From Mesorhizobium ventifaucium (GTDB taxonomy: Bacteria; Pseudomonadota; Alphaproteobacteria; Rhizobiales; Rhizobiaceae): DNA of 64,000 bases. Where the stretch lies: assembly GCF_935822925.1 (NCBI RefSeq), contig NZ_CAKXZS010000003.1, positions 141,301-205,300 on the forward strand, written 5' to 3'. Shown piece by piece: positions 26,537 to 35,237 of this stretch. The notes below the pieces were generated by a model. That model was not told the DNA's origin. It made no database searches and was given only the letters and a program-made list of their open reading frames with translations. A program made the position numbers and the translations under genes. Each line of letters opens with the position of its first letter. The stretch's first letter is position 1.

Positions 26537-26574
26537 CGGTCGAGCATTCCGAAAGAGCTCCAGGAGCGGCAGGC

Positions 26575-27606
26575 TTATTCCTCGATGCCCTTGGTGCCGC
26601 GCCGCTTGAGGTAGGCGTCCCAATAGAAATCGTCGGCATTTTCCGCGGTGACGATGGAAAAGCCGTTGTCGACGAAGGGCACGCTCATGGCGTTGAATCC
26701 CGACCGCCGGGCGTCGTTCATCGGGTCGATCAGCTCGGGATGCTTGGCCAGCCACAGCAGCATGAACCCCATATAGCCCTGCATACCCTGGTTCGGGTTG
26801 ACTGAGCCAAAGATCTCGCCGGCCTTGATCATGTCGAGGATCTTGGCGTTGACGTCGGCCAGCATAACCCGGATCTTGCCGCCGCCTTCCTTCGCGGCCT
26901 GAGCGGCGCCGATTGCCGAGTTGGCTTCCGGCATGAACACCGCGCCCAGATCGGGATGCGCCTGAGCAAGGCTGAGCACGGCCTGATAGGCCTTCGTCGC
27001 ATCCTGGTTCGACGCCGCGCGGCCGACGAGCTTCATATCCGGCCATTTGGCTTCCATGCGGGCGATGAAGGCGGCAATGCGCTTGTCGTGATTGTCCTGT
27101 CCGGGGTTTTCGAGGACTGCGTATTCGCCCTTGCCGTCCATCGCCTTGGCGACTGCATCGGCGGCATAGGTGCCTTCGGCGACGTTGTCGGAGGTGATGT
27201 AGGACACTCGTTTGGAGTTGGGCGAGTCTGCGGCGAATGTGACTACTGCCGTTCCCTGCTCAATGGCCCGATTGATTGGCTCGATGAAGGGATCCGAGTT
27301 CATCGGATGGACCAGGATGCCAGCCGGCTTCTGAGCCAGCGCCTGGTCGAACGTCGCTATCTGCTTGTTCACGTCGTATTCGGGCGTCCCGGTATATTCG
27401 GTCTCGCAGCCGAACTGTTTGCCAGCCTGCTTGAACATCTCGTAGACCGGGAACCAATATTCGACGCCGGAAACCATGACGTTCATGACGTATTTTTCAC
27501 CCGGCTCGCACTTGAACGGGTTGGCGGCCTGGGCAGCGGCGTGGCTTGCCCCCAACACTGTGCTGGCGGCTGCCGAAATGGCGAGCATGCTCAAAAATTT
27601 GCGCAA
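26575..27606 (-). CDS. Sugar ABC transporter periplasmic binding protein (RbsB-like)
   Basis: A 343-residue precursor. A TTG start at 27606 sits 4 bases after GGGAGGAC and gives a signal peptide ([20 protein letters not shown], cleavage near AAAQA). The mature part starts [20 protein letters not shown] and contains [27 protein letters not shown] and [14 protein letters not shown], the CUT2 binding-protein fold. It is the first gene of the nine-gene operon. The ligand is a monosaccharide or polyol by family, and unknown in detail. Confidence 0.88.
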   Translation of the reverse strand: MRKFLSMLAISAAASTVLGASHAAAQAANPFKCEPGEKYVMNVMVSGVEYWFPVYEMFKQAGKQFGCETEYTGTPEYDVNKQIATFDQALAQKPAGILVHPMNSDPFIEPINRAIEQGTAVVTFAADSPNSKRVSYITSDNVAEGTYAADAVAKAMDGKGEYAVLENPGQDNHDKRIAAFIARMEAKWPDMKLVGRAASNQDATKAYQAVLSLAQAHPDLGAVFMPEANSAIGAAQAAKEGGGKIRVMLADVNAKILDMIKAGEIFGSVNPNQGMQGYMGFMLLWLAKHPELIDPMNDARRSGFNAMSVPFVDNGFSIVTAENADDFYWDAYLKRRGTKGIEE

Positions 27607-28047
27607 GAGTCCTCCCTCGGCCGAAGCCTGGTCAATTGGGCGGTCGGGCACTTACGTGCCGCCGCTTGTGGTTAATGAGGCCGAACCTCCTCCCGAGGCC
27701 CAGCAGTTGATCATTCGCAGGAGTTGGCTCGAGTGTCAATAAAATTCATGTATAGAAATATATTTCACGCCTGCTCGGTGCGTCCGACCGACCGAGGCGA
27801 CAAGCGTGGCCATCGCAGCAGCCGGCCTCGTGCGTGTGAACGGTCGGGGTCGACTGGCTGGCAATGACGAGCACCGATGGGACCGCCAGTGTTGGTGAAG
27901 AACAGCCGGGCAGTTCAGGTCAGCGGTTTCAACTGGCCTGCCGATGCTTTCCTGAATGACCTACGACCGTTTGAGGTCAACGCAGGCAGTGGTTGAATGT
28001 CAGGGACGGGCCTGCTTCCCCTCAGGGGACTTCAGATCGTCCAGCCC
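27607..28047. other. Promoter region of the polyol/ketose operon, otherwise empty
   Basis: No coding frame is credible. On the minus strand a TTGACA (27732-27737) followed 18 bases later by AATGAT could be the operon promoter, just downstream of the perfect 12-bp palindrome at 27755-27766. The stretch from 27800 to the LacI gene stop shows nothing I can interpret. Confidence 0.45.
27755..27766. promoter_or_regulatory. Palindrome GAAATATATTTC, candidate SorC-type operator
   Basis: A perfect 12-bp palindrome in an AT-rich island, about 150 bases upstream of the binding-protein start and just upstream of a TTGACA on the minus strand. The surrounding sequence in this window is GC-rich, so the island stands out. 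Assigning it to the SorC regulator is inference from position. Confidence 0.45.
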
Positions 28048-29142
28048 TTAGACATGCACGGCAATCGAATTGCGCTCCACCAAGCGGGCCGCCAGGACAC
28101 GGTGCTCGAAAGGTAAGGTGGCCTCCGCCAGCCTCTTCAAGAGAAGCTCCGCCGCCGCCGCTCCGATCAAATGCGCTGGCTGCGCGATGGCTGTGATACC
28201 TTGGGCCACGAACTGCATCCAGTCGAGATCGTCGAAGCAAAGCAGCGAAACGTCTCCTGGAATCGCAAGCTTCAGTGCGGAAGTCGCCTCCAGAACGCCT
28301 GTCGACATCACACCGTCGGCGGTGAATAGAGCGGACGGCGCATTGCGCATCGTCAGCAGATCGAGCGCCTCTTTGCGGGCCGCCTCGCTGGAATAGAGCG
28401 CCACGCGGCGGATCAACTGCAGATCCGGCTCGATACCTGCGGCACGATGGGCTTCCAGATAACCCAACAGCCGTTGCCAGCTTGGATGTTTGTAGCGAAC
28501 GTCAGCGCTGGAGAGATCGACGTTCGCCACAAACGAGCCGACATCATCGCGCTGTCCCGGACCCAGTTCGGCCAGTATGCCGATGCGGCTGTGTCCGGCC
28601 TCGATCATCGCAGCGATGCTGCTGCGCGTTACAGACACATTGTCGACCACCACGGAATCGGTTTCCAGGCCCGCCACGATGCGGTCGAACTGCACCACTG
28701 GACAGCGGGCCGCGACTGCCTCACGAAGATGATCCGGCTGATCCGCGAATGTCGACGAGACGATCAAACCGTCGACCTGCTTTTCCAGCAGCAGTTGCAC
28801 TGCCTCTCGCTCGAGTTCGGCATTTTCGTCACTATTCGTAACGATAACGCCGAAGCCGCCACGGCGCGCGACATCCCCTATTCCACGCAAGACGCTCGCG
28901 TAGAATGGGCTTTCGATATCGCCGACCACAACTCCGATAGTCTGCGTCTTACCGGTGATCAGACCTTTTGCCAGGCGATTGGGGCGATAGCCGAGCGCAG
29001 TTGCGGCGGCGCGCACCTTCTCCTGAACCTCGGGGCTGCTGTAGCCGTAGTCGCCAAGCACACGCCCCGCCGTGGCGGAGCTGACCCCGGCCCGGCGAGC
29101 AACCTCTATGATGGTTGCGTTTTTTGACAATCTTTGAATCAC
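28048..29142 (-). CDS. LacI-family transcriptional regulator
   Basis: A 360-364 residue regulator. The helix-turn-helix and hinge read TIIEVARRAGVSSATAGRVL and GYRPNRLAKGL, followed by a type 1 binding-protein effector domain (TIGVVVGDIESPFYASVLRG, LCFDDLDWMQFV, TAIAQPAHLIGAAAAELLL). The start is GTG 29142 or TTG 29130; neither has a strong ribosome site. It is the last gene of the fructosyl-amino acid locus on this strand and is the natural candidate to bind the twin operators at 31780-31793 and 32739-32752, both with the CG-centred symmetry usual for LacI operators. Confidence 0.9.
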   Translation of the reverse strand: MIQRLSKNATIIEVARRAGVSSATAGRVLGDYGYSSPEVQEKVRAAATALGYRPNRLAKGLITGKTQTIGVVVGDIESPFYASVLRGIGDVARRGGFGVIVTNSDENAELEREAVQLLLEKQVDGLIVSSTFADQPDHLREAVAARCPVVQFDRIVAGLETDSVVVDNVSVTRSSIAAMIEAGHSRIGILAELGPGQRDDVGSFVANVDLSSADVRYKHPSWQRLLGYLEAHRAAGIEPDLQLIRRVALYSSEAARKEALDLLTMRNAPSALFTADGVMSTGVLEATSALKLAIPGDVSLLCFDDLDWMQFVAQGITAIAQPAHLIGAAAAELLLKRLAEATLPFEHRVLAARLVERNSIAVHV

Positions 29143-29252
29143 TCGGCAAGCCCCGCCGCCCATTCGTGCGTCGCAAAGACGAGCTAGTGGGAGTCAGGCC
29201 CACCCCGCAAGCCCGAACACAGCAGCACTCGCCGTTGCACACACCATCGCAA

Positions 29253-30770
29253 TCACAGCACCTCAGACAGAAAGCGCCGAAGGCGTGGGCTTTGCGGATT
29301 GTCGAAAAGGTCCGCTGGTCGCCCTGCCTCGACAATCCGCCCCTCGTCCATGAATACGACCTGGTTTGCAACCTTGCGAGCGAAGTTCATCTCATGCGTA
29401 ACGACGACCATCGTCATCCCGCCCCGCCCGAGGTCGGCCATCAAGTTCAGGACGCCCTTCACCAATTCCGGATCGAGGGCGCTGGTGACTTCGTCGAACA
29501 GCATGATTTCGGGTTCGAGAGCCAGGGCGCGCGCGATGGCCACCCGCTGCTGCTGTCCGCCCGAGAGATTTGCCGGACGATGGTCTTTGCGCTCCAAGAG
29601 TCTGACTTCATGCAGCCTCGCTAACGCCGCGCGCTCAGCCTCCTCGCGCGACATGCCTTTTACCTTGCGCAGCGCCAGGGTGATGTTGGCGAGCGCACTG
29701 CGGTCGGGGAACAAGTTGAATTGCTGGAAAACCATGCCGACACGCCGCCGGAGATGGTCAGGGGTCTGGCTGTAGATGCTTTCGCCATCGAGCAGGATGT
29801 CTCCGGCTCGACACTCGACGAGGCGGTTGAGGCAACGCAGCAAGGTCGACTTGCCCGAGCCGGATGGCCCGATCAGGCAGGTGACCGTCCCGGGCTCCAC
29901 TTTCAGACTGACGTCATGGAGCACCTGGACGGCGCCGTAGGCCATGTCGATATTCTTGACCTCGATGCTGCCACCCTTGAAGCGTGCGAGCGACTTCGCT
30001 GCGCCCGGCAAGCCGGCTTCCGCAAGCTCGGCGACTTCCTTGAGGCCGCTCTGCACGCCGGTGATACGCTTGCCGACGCGCATGCGCCCGTCGATGTAGT
30101 TGACGAGGTGGGTTAACGGCACCGTGATCACGAGGTAGAACACGCCGGCCAGCAAGAGCGGCGACAGGTTGCCGGTCAGCACGGCCTGATCTTGGCCGAC
30201 GCGGAACAGTTCGCGTTCGGAGGCGAGCAGGCCAAGGAAATAGACCAGGCTGGAGTCCTTGACGTTGCCGATGAACTGGTTGACCAGTGCCGGCAGGACG
30301 CGGCGGATGCCTTGTGGGATCACCACCAGGCGCATGCCTTGGCCATACGTCATTCCGAGCGTGCGGGTGGCGTCGATCTGACCGCGCTCGACGCTCTGAA
30401 TGCCGGCCCGGAAAATTTCTCCGATGTAGGCGCCGGCAATGAGGCTGAGCGCCAGAATGCCCAGCGGATAAGGCGATGGACCGAACAGGTCGCGGCCCAA
30501 CCGCGCGAAGCCCTGGCCAATGATCAGAATAGTGACAATGGCGGGAAGCCCACGGAAGATATCGGTGTAGACCCGCGCGAGGAGCTTCAGCGGCCGGTTC
30601 TCGGAGATCCCCATCACCGCGAGGACGATACCGATCAGCGTCCCGAATAACGTCGAGGCGACAGCCAGGATCAGGGTATTCTTGAGGCCGACCCTCACCA
30701 TGTTTGGCAGAACTTCTGCCATCGCCTGGAAATCAAGGAAGCTGCGGGCGAAGGTATCGTACCAGCTCAT
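29253..30770 (-). CDS. Fused polar amino acid ABC permease and ATPase
   Basis: A 505-residue fusion. Residues about 1-240 are a HisM/GlnP-type permease (GLKNTLILAVASTLFGTLIG, TRTLGMTYGQGMRLVVIPQG), then a linker of about 30 residues, then a GlnQ-type ATPase (GPSGSGKST, NLSGGQQQRVAIARALA, MLFDEVTSALDPE, VVTHEM). One chain therefore supplies both the membrane and motor parts, and two copies would make a full importer. The start is at MSWYDTF (30770). The PAAT family carries amino acids and opines, which suits import of fructosyl-amino acids. Confidence 0.9.
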   Translation of the reverse strand: MSWYDTFARSFLDFQAMAEVLPNMVRVGLKNTLILAVASTLFGTLIGIVLAVMGISENRPLKLLARVYTDIFRGLPAIVTILIIGQGFARLGRDLFGPSPYPLGILALSLIAGAYIGEIFRAGIQSVERGQIDATRTLGMTYGQGMRLVVIPQGIRRVLPALVNQFIGNVKDSSLVYFLGLLASERELFRVGQDQAVLTGNLSPLLLAGVFYLVITVPLTHLVNYIDGRMRVGKRITGVQSGLKEVAELAEAGLPGAAKSLARFKGGSIEVKNIDMAYGAVQVLHDVSLKVEPGTVTCLIGPSGSGKSTLLRCLNRLVECRAGDILLDGESIYSQTPDHLRRRVGMVFQQFNLFPDRSALANITLALRKVKGMSREEAERAALARLHEVRLLERKDHRPANLSGGQQQRVAIARALALEPEIMLFDEVTSALDPELVKGVLNLMADLGRGGMTMVVVTHEMNFARKVANQVVFMDEGRIVEAGRPADLFDNPQSPRLRRFLSEVL

Positions 30771-30789
30771 ATCAAGTCCATCTATAACT

Positions 30790-30821
30790 CGGCCGGGCAC
30801 CGTTGCTCACGGGCCCGGCCG
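30790..30821 (-). other. Intercistronic hairpin after the binding-protein gene
   Basis: CGGCCGGGC (30790-30798) and GCCCGGCCG (30813-30821) are perfect 9-bp arms around a 14-base loop, between the binding-protein stop and the permease-ATPase start. It is of the same layout as the hairpins at 7654-7682 and 26515-26536. Confidence 0.65.
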
Positions 30822-30846
30822 GAAAACACAGCGAAGTCGCTCGAGC

Positions 30847-31683
30847 TCACTCTTTGGGCAGATATTGAGCTGGCATGGGGGTGCCCGCGAACCATTTTTC
30901 GTGCAGCCGTTTCCAAGTGCCATCATCCATGGCCTCGCGCAGCGCCTTGTTCAGTGCCTCGCGGAAGGCATCGTTGCCTTTCCTGACGACGAACCCGGCC
31001 GGCGCATCGAAGGACGGCACGTTCATTGTTATCTTCAGGTTCTTGTAGCGTTCTACATACTGCTTGGCCGACTCATAGTCGGTGAAATGGCCATCGATCG
31101 TCCCATTGTTCAGCGCCGCCACTGCGGTGTTGTTGTCAGGGAACTTGACGATGTCGCCCTTCAGATTCTTCTCGGCATAGATTTCCTGCAGCGTCCCCTG
31201 GATGACGCCGATGCGCTTTCCAGCGGTGCTCTCATTGCTCGTCAGAGCCGGATCGGCCGAAATGATCGAAAGGTAACCCGCGAGATAGCCATCGCCAAAA
31301 TCCACGGTCTTCTTGCGCTCCGCGGTCGTGCCAATGGCGGCGACAGCGACGTCGAAGCGGCCGTTGGCGACGGATGGCAGCAGCGCCGAGAATTCCTGGC
31401 CGGTGAAGACGACCTGCTCCTCCTTGAACCCAAGCCGGCGCGCCACGTCGCGGAAGAGCTCCGCGTCGAAGCCGGTGAAGTTGCCGTTGGCGTCGGTGAA
31501 GACGTAGGGTTTCGCATCGCCCATCGTTCCGACGCTGATCACCGTCGGGTCGATGAGATTGTAGGGGTTGTCGCTCGCCTTTGCCTGCGTGGACCAGGCC
31601 AATGTGCCAGGTCCTGTCACCAGCGCGACGCACAGCGCCAGACCGCATTTCACCAGGTGGCGCCTGCTCGAATTTGTTTGCAT
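30847..31683 (-). CDS. Amino acid-type periplasmic binding protein (PBP type 2)
   Basis: A 278-residue precursor. The ATG at 31683 follows AGAGGAGAAG and gives a signal peptide with an SRRHLVKCGLALCVALVTG core. The mature part has the solute-binding family 3 signatures PYVFTDANGNFTGFDAELF, GRFDVAVAAIGTTAERKK and GVIQGTLQEIYAEKN. The ligand is probably an amino acid derivative. Its partners encoded nearby (FrlD- and FrlB-like enzymes) point to an Amadori compound such as a fructosyl-amino acid. An operator-like palindrome lies about 100 bases upstream. Confidence 0.88.
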   Translation of the reverse strand: MQTNSSRRHLVKCGLALCVALVTGPGTLAWSTQAKASDNPYNLIDPTVISVGTMGDAKPYVFTDANGNFTGFDAELFRDVARRLGFKEEQVVFTGQEFSALLPSVANGRFDVAVAAIGTTAERKKTVDFGDGYLAGYLSIISADPALTSNESTAGKRIGVIQGTLQEIYAEKNLKGDIVKFPDNNTAVAALNNGTIDGHFTDYESAKQYVERYKNLKITMNVPSFDAPAGFVVRKGNDAFREALNKALREAMDDGTWKRLHEKWFAGTPMPAQYLPKE

Positions 31684-31779
31684 GTCTTCTCCTCTTACGA
31701 TCGGCCGAACCCCGGCCTTGCGGTCCCACTCGACGTCTGATCCATCAAAAACGCTCTTAGGCGGCGTTTCGCTAGCGGA

Positions 31780-31793
31780 TGAGAACGTTATCA
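31780..31793. promoter_or_regulatory. LacI-type operator, site 2
   Basis: TGAGAACGTTATCA; its reverse complement TGATAACGTTCTCA differs from site 1 (32739-32752) at a single base. It lies between the kinase gene stop and the binding-protein start, where it would control the transport genes. Confidence 0.7.
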
Positions 31794-31846
31794 CTTCATC
31801 TAGCATTGTCCGCTTCCCGCGTCAATTGTTTCGGAGAATTTCGCAG

Positions 31847-32713
31847 CTAGACGGCTTTCCCGGGTGGAGCGTGCCGGGCCCCGCGGAGGATCTCGGGCGT
31901 CATGTTCCCGATATCTATAGCTGACGCATGGCCGATCGCGCCATAGTACTGGCAGGTTGCAGCCGCCGCCTCTGCAGCATGGCGAAGAATGTCCTGAGGC
32001 GCCTCTTCCCTGAGCAGGCCTAGTAGTGTTCGGGCGATGAAGGTGTCGCCCGCGCCCAAGGTGTCGACGGGTTCGACCAGCCGCGCCGGAGTGTGGTAGG
32101 AGACGAAGTCCCTGTGAAGCACCGCGCCGGCTCGACCGCGAGTCACCAAAACCCACTTTGAACCAGATGCAAGCAGCTCGGATACGATTGCGGCCAATTC
32201 CTTGTCGTCGAGACCATCCCCTGAGACGGAAGCGAGATAGCAATAAGGTGCAATTTTGCGCCGGTGATCCGGCTCCCGCCGGGTAGAAAAATCATAAGAT
32301 AACAGGGAGTTACCTGACACTAAGGCAACCCACGGGTCCAACCCGCTGGACTGGCCGACGTGGACGGCCTGAAAGCCTGAGAGAAAATCCAGATCTTCAT
32401 GCGTCGGCGTGAACATCGAAACGCCAAGGTCGAAATCCAGGAAAATCCGATCGGCGTTGTGGTGACCGATGAGGCAGTACGCGGTCGGCCCTTCGAGGCG
32501 CCGCAATCGGGTGACGTCAACGCGCTCCGACGCCAGTGCGGTGCAGATCAGGTCCCCGGCCCGGTCTCTGCCGATCGCTCCAACATAGGCCGACTGCCCG
32601 CCAAAGCGGCTCACAAAGACGGCGACATTGAGGGAGTTTCCGCCAGGATACATCTCGCCGCGAGCAAGATAGCAATCGACCACGTTATCGCCCATCGCGG
32701 CAATCTTGACCAT
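31847..32713 (-). CDS. frlD: PfkB-family fructosamine kinase-like protein (FrlD-like)
   Basis: A 288-residue ribokinase-fold kinase. It has MVKIAAMGDNVVDCYLARGE, the sugar site PGGNSLNVAVFVSRFGG, and the anion hole/catalytic base DTLGAGDTFIARTLLG. The start and end (CQYYGAIGHA) resemble Escherichia coli FrlD, which phosphorylates fructoselysine at C6. It is divergent from the FrlB-like deglycase gene, and a LacI-type operator lies between them. The exact amino acid moiety is unknown. Family level is certain; the FrlD role is likely. Confidence 0.8.
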   Translation of the reverse strand: MVKIAAMGDNVVDCYLARGEMYPGGNSLNVAVFVSRFGGQSAYVGAIGRDRAGDLICTALASERVDVTRLRRLEGPTAYCLIGHHNADRIFLDFDLGVSMFTPTHEDLDFLSGFQAVHVGQSSGLDPWVALVSGNSLLSYDFSTRREPDHRRKIAPYCYLASVSGDGLDDKELAAIVSELLASGSKWVLVTRGRAGAVLHRDFVSYHTPARLVEPVDTLGAGDTFIARTLLGLLREEAPQDILRHAAEAAAATCQYYGAIGHASAIDIGNMTPEILRGARHAPPGKAV

Positions 32714-32738
32714 TGCAGGACTTTCAGCTTAAAGGATG

Positions 32739-32752
32739 TGATAACGTTCGCA
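32739..32752. promoter_or_regulatory. LacI-type operator, site 1
   Basis: TGATAACGTTCGCA is an imperfect palindrome centred on AACGTT in the divergent kinase/deglycase promoter region. It matches the reverse complement of site 2 (31780-31793) in 13 of 14 positions, and the preceding G is shared as well. Two such copies only at the promoters of one locus that encodes a LacI regulator argue strongly for function. Confidence 0.72.
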
Positions 32753-32814
32753 CAATGGCTGCTGCCTGTCAATTGCGTACCGACCCCAACTCTGTCAACG
32801 AGACGAGGAAGCTC

Positions 32815-33816
32815 ATGATTTCCGCCCTGCCCGCCGACATAGAACGCGCTCTGAACGCCACGGCGGGCAGGCAGTTTTCGCACCTTTTTCTCGTGGCGTG
32901 CGGCGGCTCGCTCTCGATCATGATGGCAGGCAAATACTTCCTCGACCGCCACAATGGGACATTCGCCTGCGACAGCTACAACGCGGACGAGTTCGTCTGC
33001 CGAGATCCGCGGCGGTTGGGACCTGACACGCTCGTTGTCCTTTGCTCGCAGACAGGAACCACCAAGGAGACCGTGCGGGCGGCCCATCACGCCAGGGCGC
33101 GAGGCGCAACGACAATCGGCATGACGCTCGACCAAACATCGCCCCTCGCGCGGGCGGTCGACCACCCGATCGCCTACCAGGCTTCGTACACGACGGGCAA
33201 AGCAATCGATGCAGCCTACAGCAATTACGGCGTGCTCTACATGCTGCTCGCCGGTCTGATCGATGCTCGGCAGGATGGCGGGCTAACCAACGACCTGCTG
33301 ATCAGCCTGAGCCATCTTCAACCGGCCATCGAGCGCGCGCACCGGGCCTACGCTGACCGGTTCGAGGCCTTCGCCCCTCGCTTCGCACATCGACAGGCAA
33401 TCTACACACTGGCCAGCGGTGCCAGCTACGGTGCGGCCTATTGCTACGCCATCTGCGTGCTCATGGAAATGCAATGGTACGACTCGCAGGCTATACACGC
33501 GAACGAGTTCTTCCATGGCCCATTCGAAGTGGTGGACAGGGACGCCTGCTTCATCGTCTTGCTGGGTTTGGACGAGACGCGGAGCCTTTCCGAACGCGCC
33601 CGCGATTTCCTTATCAAGTACGGCAGCCGGGAAAACATCCTGGTGCTCGATGGAGCCGAACTCGACCTCGGCGGTATGTCCGAACACATCAAACCCTGTC
33701 TCGTGCCTTTGGTCTTCTTCGACACTCTATGGCGTTTTGCCTACAAGCTGGCCGGTTTGCGCGATCGGCCGATGCTCGAGGGCCGGCGCTACATGAAGAA
33801 GCTGTCGGACTACTAG
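32815..33816 (+). CDS. frlB: SIS-domain fructosyl-amino acid-6-phosphate deglycase-like protein (FrlB-like)
   Basis: A 333-residue double-SIS protein. The first SIS domain starts SHLFLVACGGSLSIMMAGKY, with VVLCSQTGTTKETVRAAHHA. The second has MEMQWYDSQAIHANEFFHGP and VLLGLDETRSLSERA, ending RRYMKKLSDY. These segments match FrlB deglycases, which split fructosyl-amino acid 6-phosphates into glucose 6-phosphate and the amino acid. I choose the ATG at 32815, with GAGGAAG before it and a length close to Bacillus FrlB; an ATG at 32755 is an alternative but abuts the operator. It is divergent from the kinase gene. Confidence 0.82.
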   Translation: MISALPADIERALNATAGRQFSHLFLVACGGSLSIMMAGKYFLDRHNGTFACDSYNADEFVCRDPRRLGPDTLVVLCSQTGTTKETVRAAHHARARGATTIGMTLDQTSPLARAVDHPIAYQASYTTGKAIDAAYSNYGVLYMLLAGLIDARQDGGLTNDLLISLSHLQPAIERAHRAYADRFEAFAPRFAHRQAIYTLASGASYGAAYCYAICVLMEMQWYDSQAIHANEFFHGPFEVVDRDACFIVLLGLDETRSLSERARDFLIKYGSRENILVLDGAELDLGGMSEHIKPCLVPLVFFDTLWRFAYKLAGLRDRPMLEGRRYMKKLSDY

Positions 33817-33878
33817 GCCGCCGCGCTTGTGGCGATCTCACATTCCCGGCCCATCTTCTGCGTAGAAGGATTTCTCTA

Positions 33879-35006
33879 ATGACTGCATCCCCAAAGCCGC
33901 GCCATGTCGTCGTTGTCGGCGCAGGCATCTTTGGCGCCTCGACCGCGCTGCACCTCGCCCGCCTTGGGCTTGACGTGACCATTGTCAACGACGGCGCGCC
34001 GTCCAACGGTGCATCCGGCCGTTCACTTTCCTGGCTGAACTCAGCGCGACGCGCGGACACTGCCTATCACCGTTTGAGGCTTGCAGGCATCGACCGTTAT
34101 CGGACACTGGCCGCCACAAGGCCGCAAACCGCATCGTGGCTTTGCTTTTACGGCGGCCTCACCTGGGATGCGGATGATGAGGCGAACCAGATCGCATCGA
34201 TGTGGCAGTTGGAGCAGGATATTGGTTATGACGCGCTTCTTCTCGAACCTGCCGCAGTTGGCGCAGTGACGCCGGGCATCGATGCCAGTGCGATCACCCC
34301 GCAGGGCGCCATCTTCAATCCTGGCGAAGGATGGGTTGACCTGCCCTCTTTGATCGATCTGCTGCTCAATGAATTCCGCTCCCGCGGCGGCAAGCTTGTT
34401 CAGGACGCTGGGCGCGTGCGGATAGTTGCCACAGGCGGTCGCGCAAGTGGCGTCGTCACTGCTGGCGGTGCGCCGGTCGAGGCGGATGCAGTGGTCCTTG
34501 CCGTAGGGCCAGCGACGCCTTCCATGCTTGCGGAGATCGGAGTCCATGTCCCCGACGCCACACCGATTTCACTTCTCTTGAAGACCAAACCGATCAAGAC
34601 CGACCTTCGTGCCGTGCTGAATACGCCGCGCGTGGCGATGCGCCCGACGCCGGATGGCGCACTTGTTCTGGATTCGGCATGGTCGGAGGAAGAAGTCGTG
34701 GTCAACTCGGACGGCACCTACACCGTGCACGACAAGACGGTCACAGCACTGCTCGACGAAGCCAGCGCCGTGCTCGAAGGCAATCCGCGGCTCCAACTCG
34801 CTACCCACGCGGTTGGCCCGAAGCCTATACCCGGCGATGGCGAGCCGGTGCTTGGCTCCGTCGAGACCATCGCCGATCTTTACGTCGCCTTTAGCCACAG
34901 CGGCGCCACGCTTGGACTGATCGTCGGCGAATTGCTGGCCAAAGAAGTCGCCTCCGGCAATCCGCACCCCATGCTTGCAACCTTCCGCGCCAACCGTTTC
35001 GGCTAA
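33879..35006 (+). CDS. FAD-dependent oxidoreductase (DAO/amadoriase-like fold)
   Basis: A 375-residue flavoprotein. The dinucleotide motif is HVVVVGAGIFGASTALHLA. ASGRSLSWLNSAR and the C-terminal FSHSGATLGLIVGELLAKEV are DAO-family features (glycine/sarcosine/D-amino acid oxidases and fructosyl-amino acid oxidases). It follows the deglycase gene by 62 bases on the same strand, with AAGGATT ahead of its ATG. In this locus an oxidative route for Amadori compounds or a D-amino acid role is plausible. Nothing seen fixes the substrate. Confidence 0.82.
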   Translation: MTASPKPRHVVVVGAGIFGASTALHLARLGLDVTIVNDGAPSNGASGRSLSWLNSARRADTAYHRLRLAGIDRYRTLAATRPQTASWLCFYGGLTWDADDEANQIASMWQLEQDIGYDALLLEPAAVGAVTPGIDASAITPQGAIFNPGEGWVDLPSLIDLLLNEFRSRGGKLVQDAGRVRIVATGGRASGVVTAGGAPVEADAVVLAVGPATPSMLAEIGVHVPDATPISLLLKTKPIKTDLRAVLNTPRVAMRPTPDGALVLDSAWSEEEVVVNSDGTYTVHDKTVTALLDEASAVLEGNPRLQLATHAVGPKPIPGDGEPVLGSVETIADLYVAFSHSGATLGLIVGELLAKEVASGNPHPMLATFRANRFG

Positions 35007-35237
35007 AAAGGCAATCGGGCCGGGATCGAACTGTCCAGATGAGCCGCGCTAGCATTGCCCAGATGACCGCATTCGGGAGGTTGATCCCTCCACCTGACTA
35101 GGATAACATGACAATGATAGTTTAGTTTTAGCCGCGGCCGCAGCAAGGCTGGCCCTTCACGCGCGGCGCCATCAAAACCTTTGAAACTCAGCACAGAGCG
35201 CCTGCCCGGCGTATGTGCGACATGGCGTCCGCAACGA

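Noticed and set aside
16189..27606. Autoinducer-2 (lsr) uptake operon
   Set aside because: FGGY kinase, LsrF-like aldolase and SorC regulator fit, but a GlpD-like dehydrogenase, GMC oxidoreductase and single-permease importer are not part of lsr, and no LsrG-like gene is present.
35007..35237. Iron box or Fur site upstream of asbA
   Set aside because: I checked each TGA in the spacer for TCA nine bases on and found none, and no Fur-like repeat. The asb promoter control stays open.
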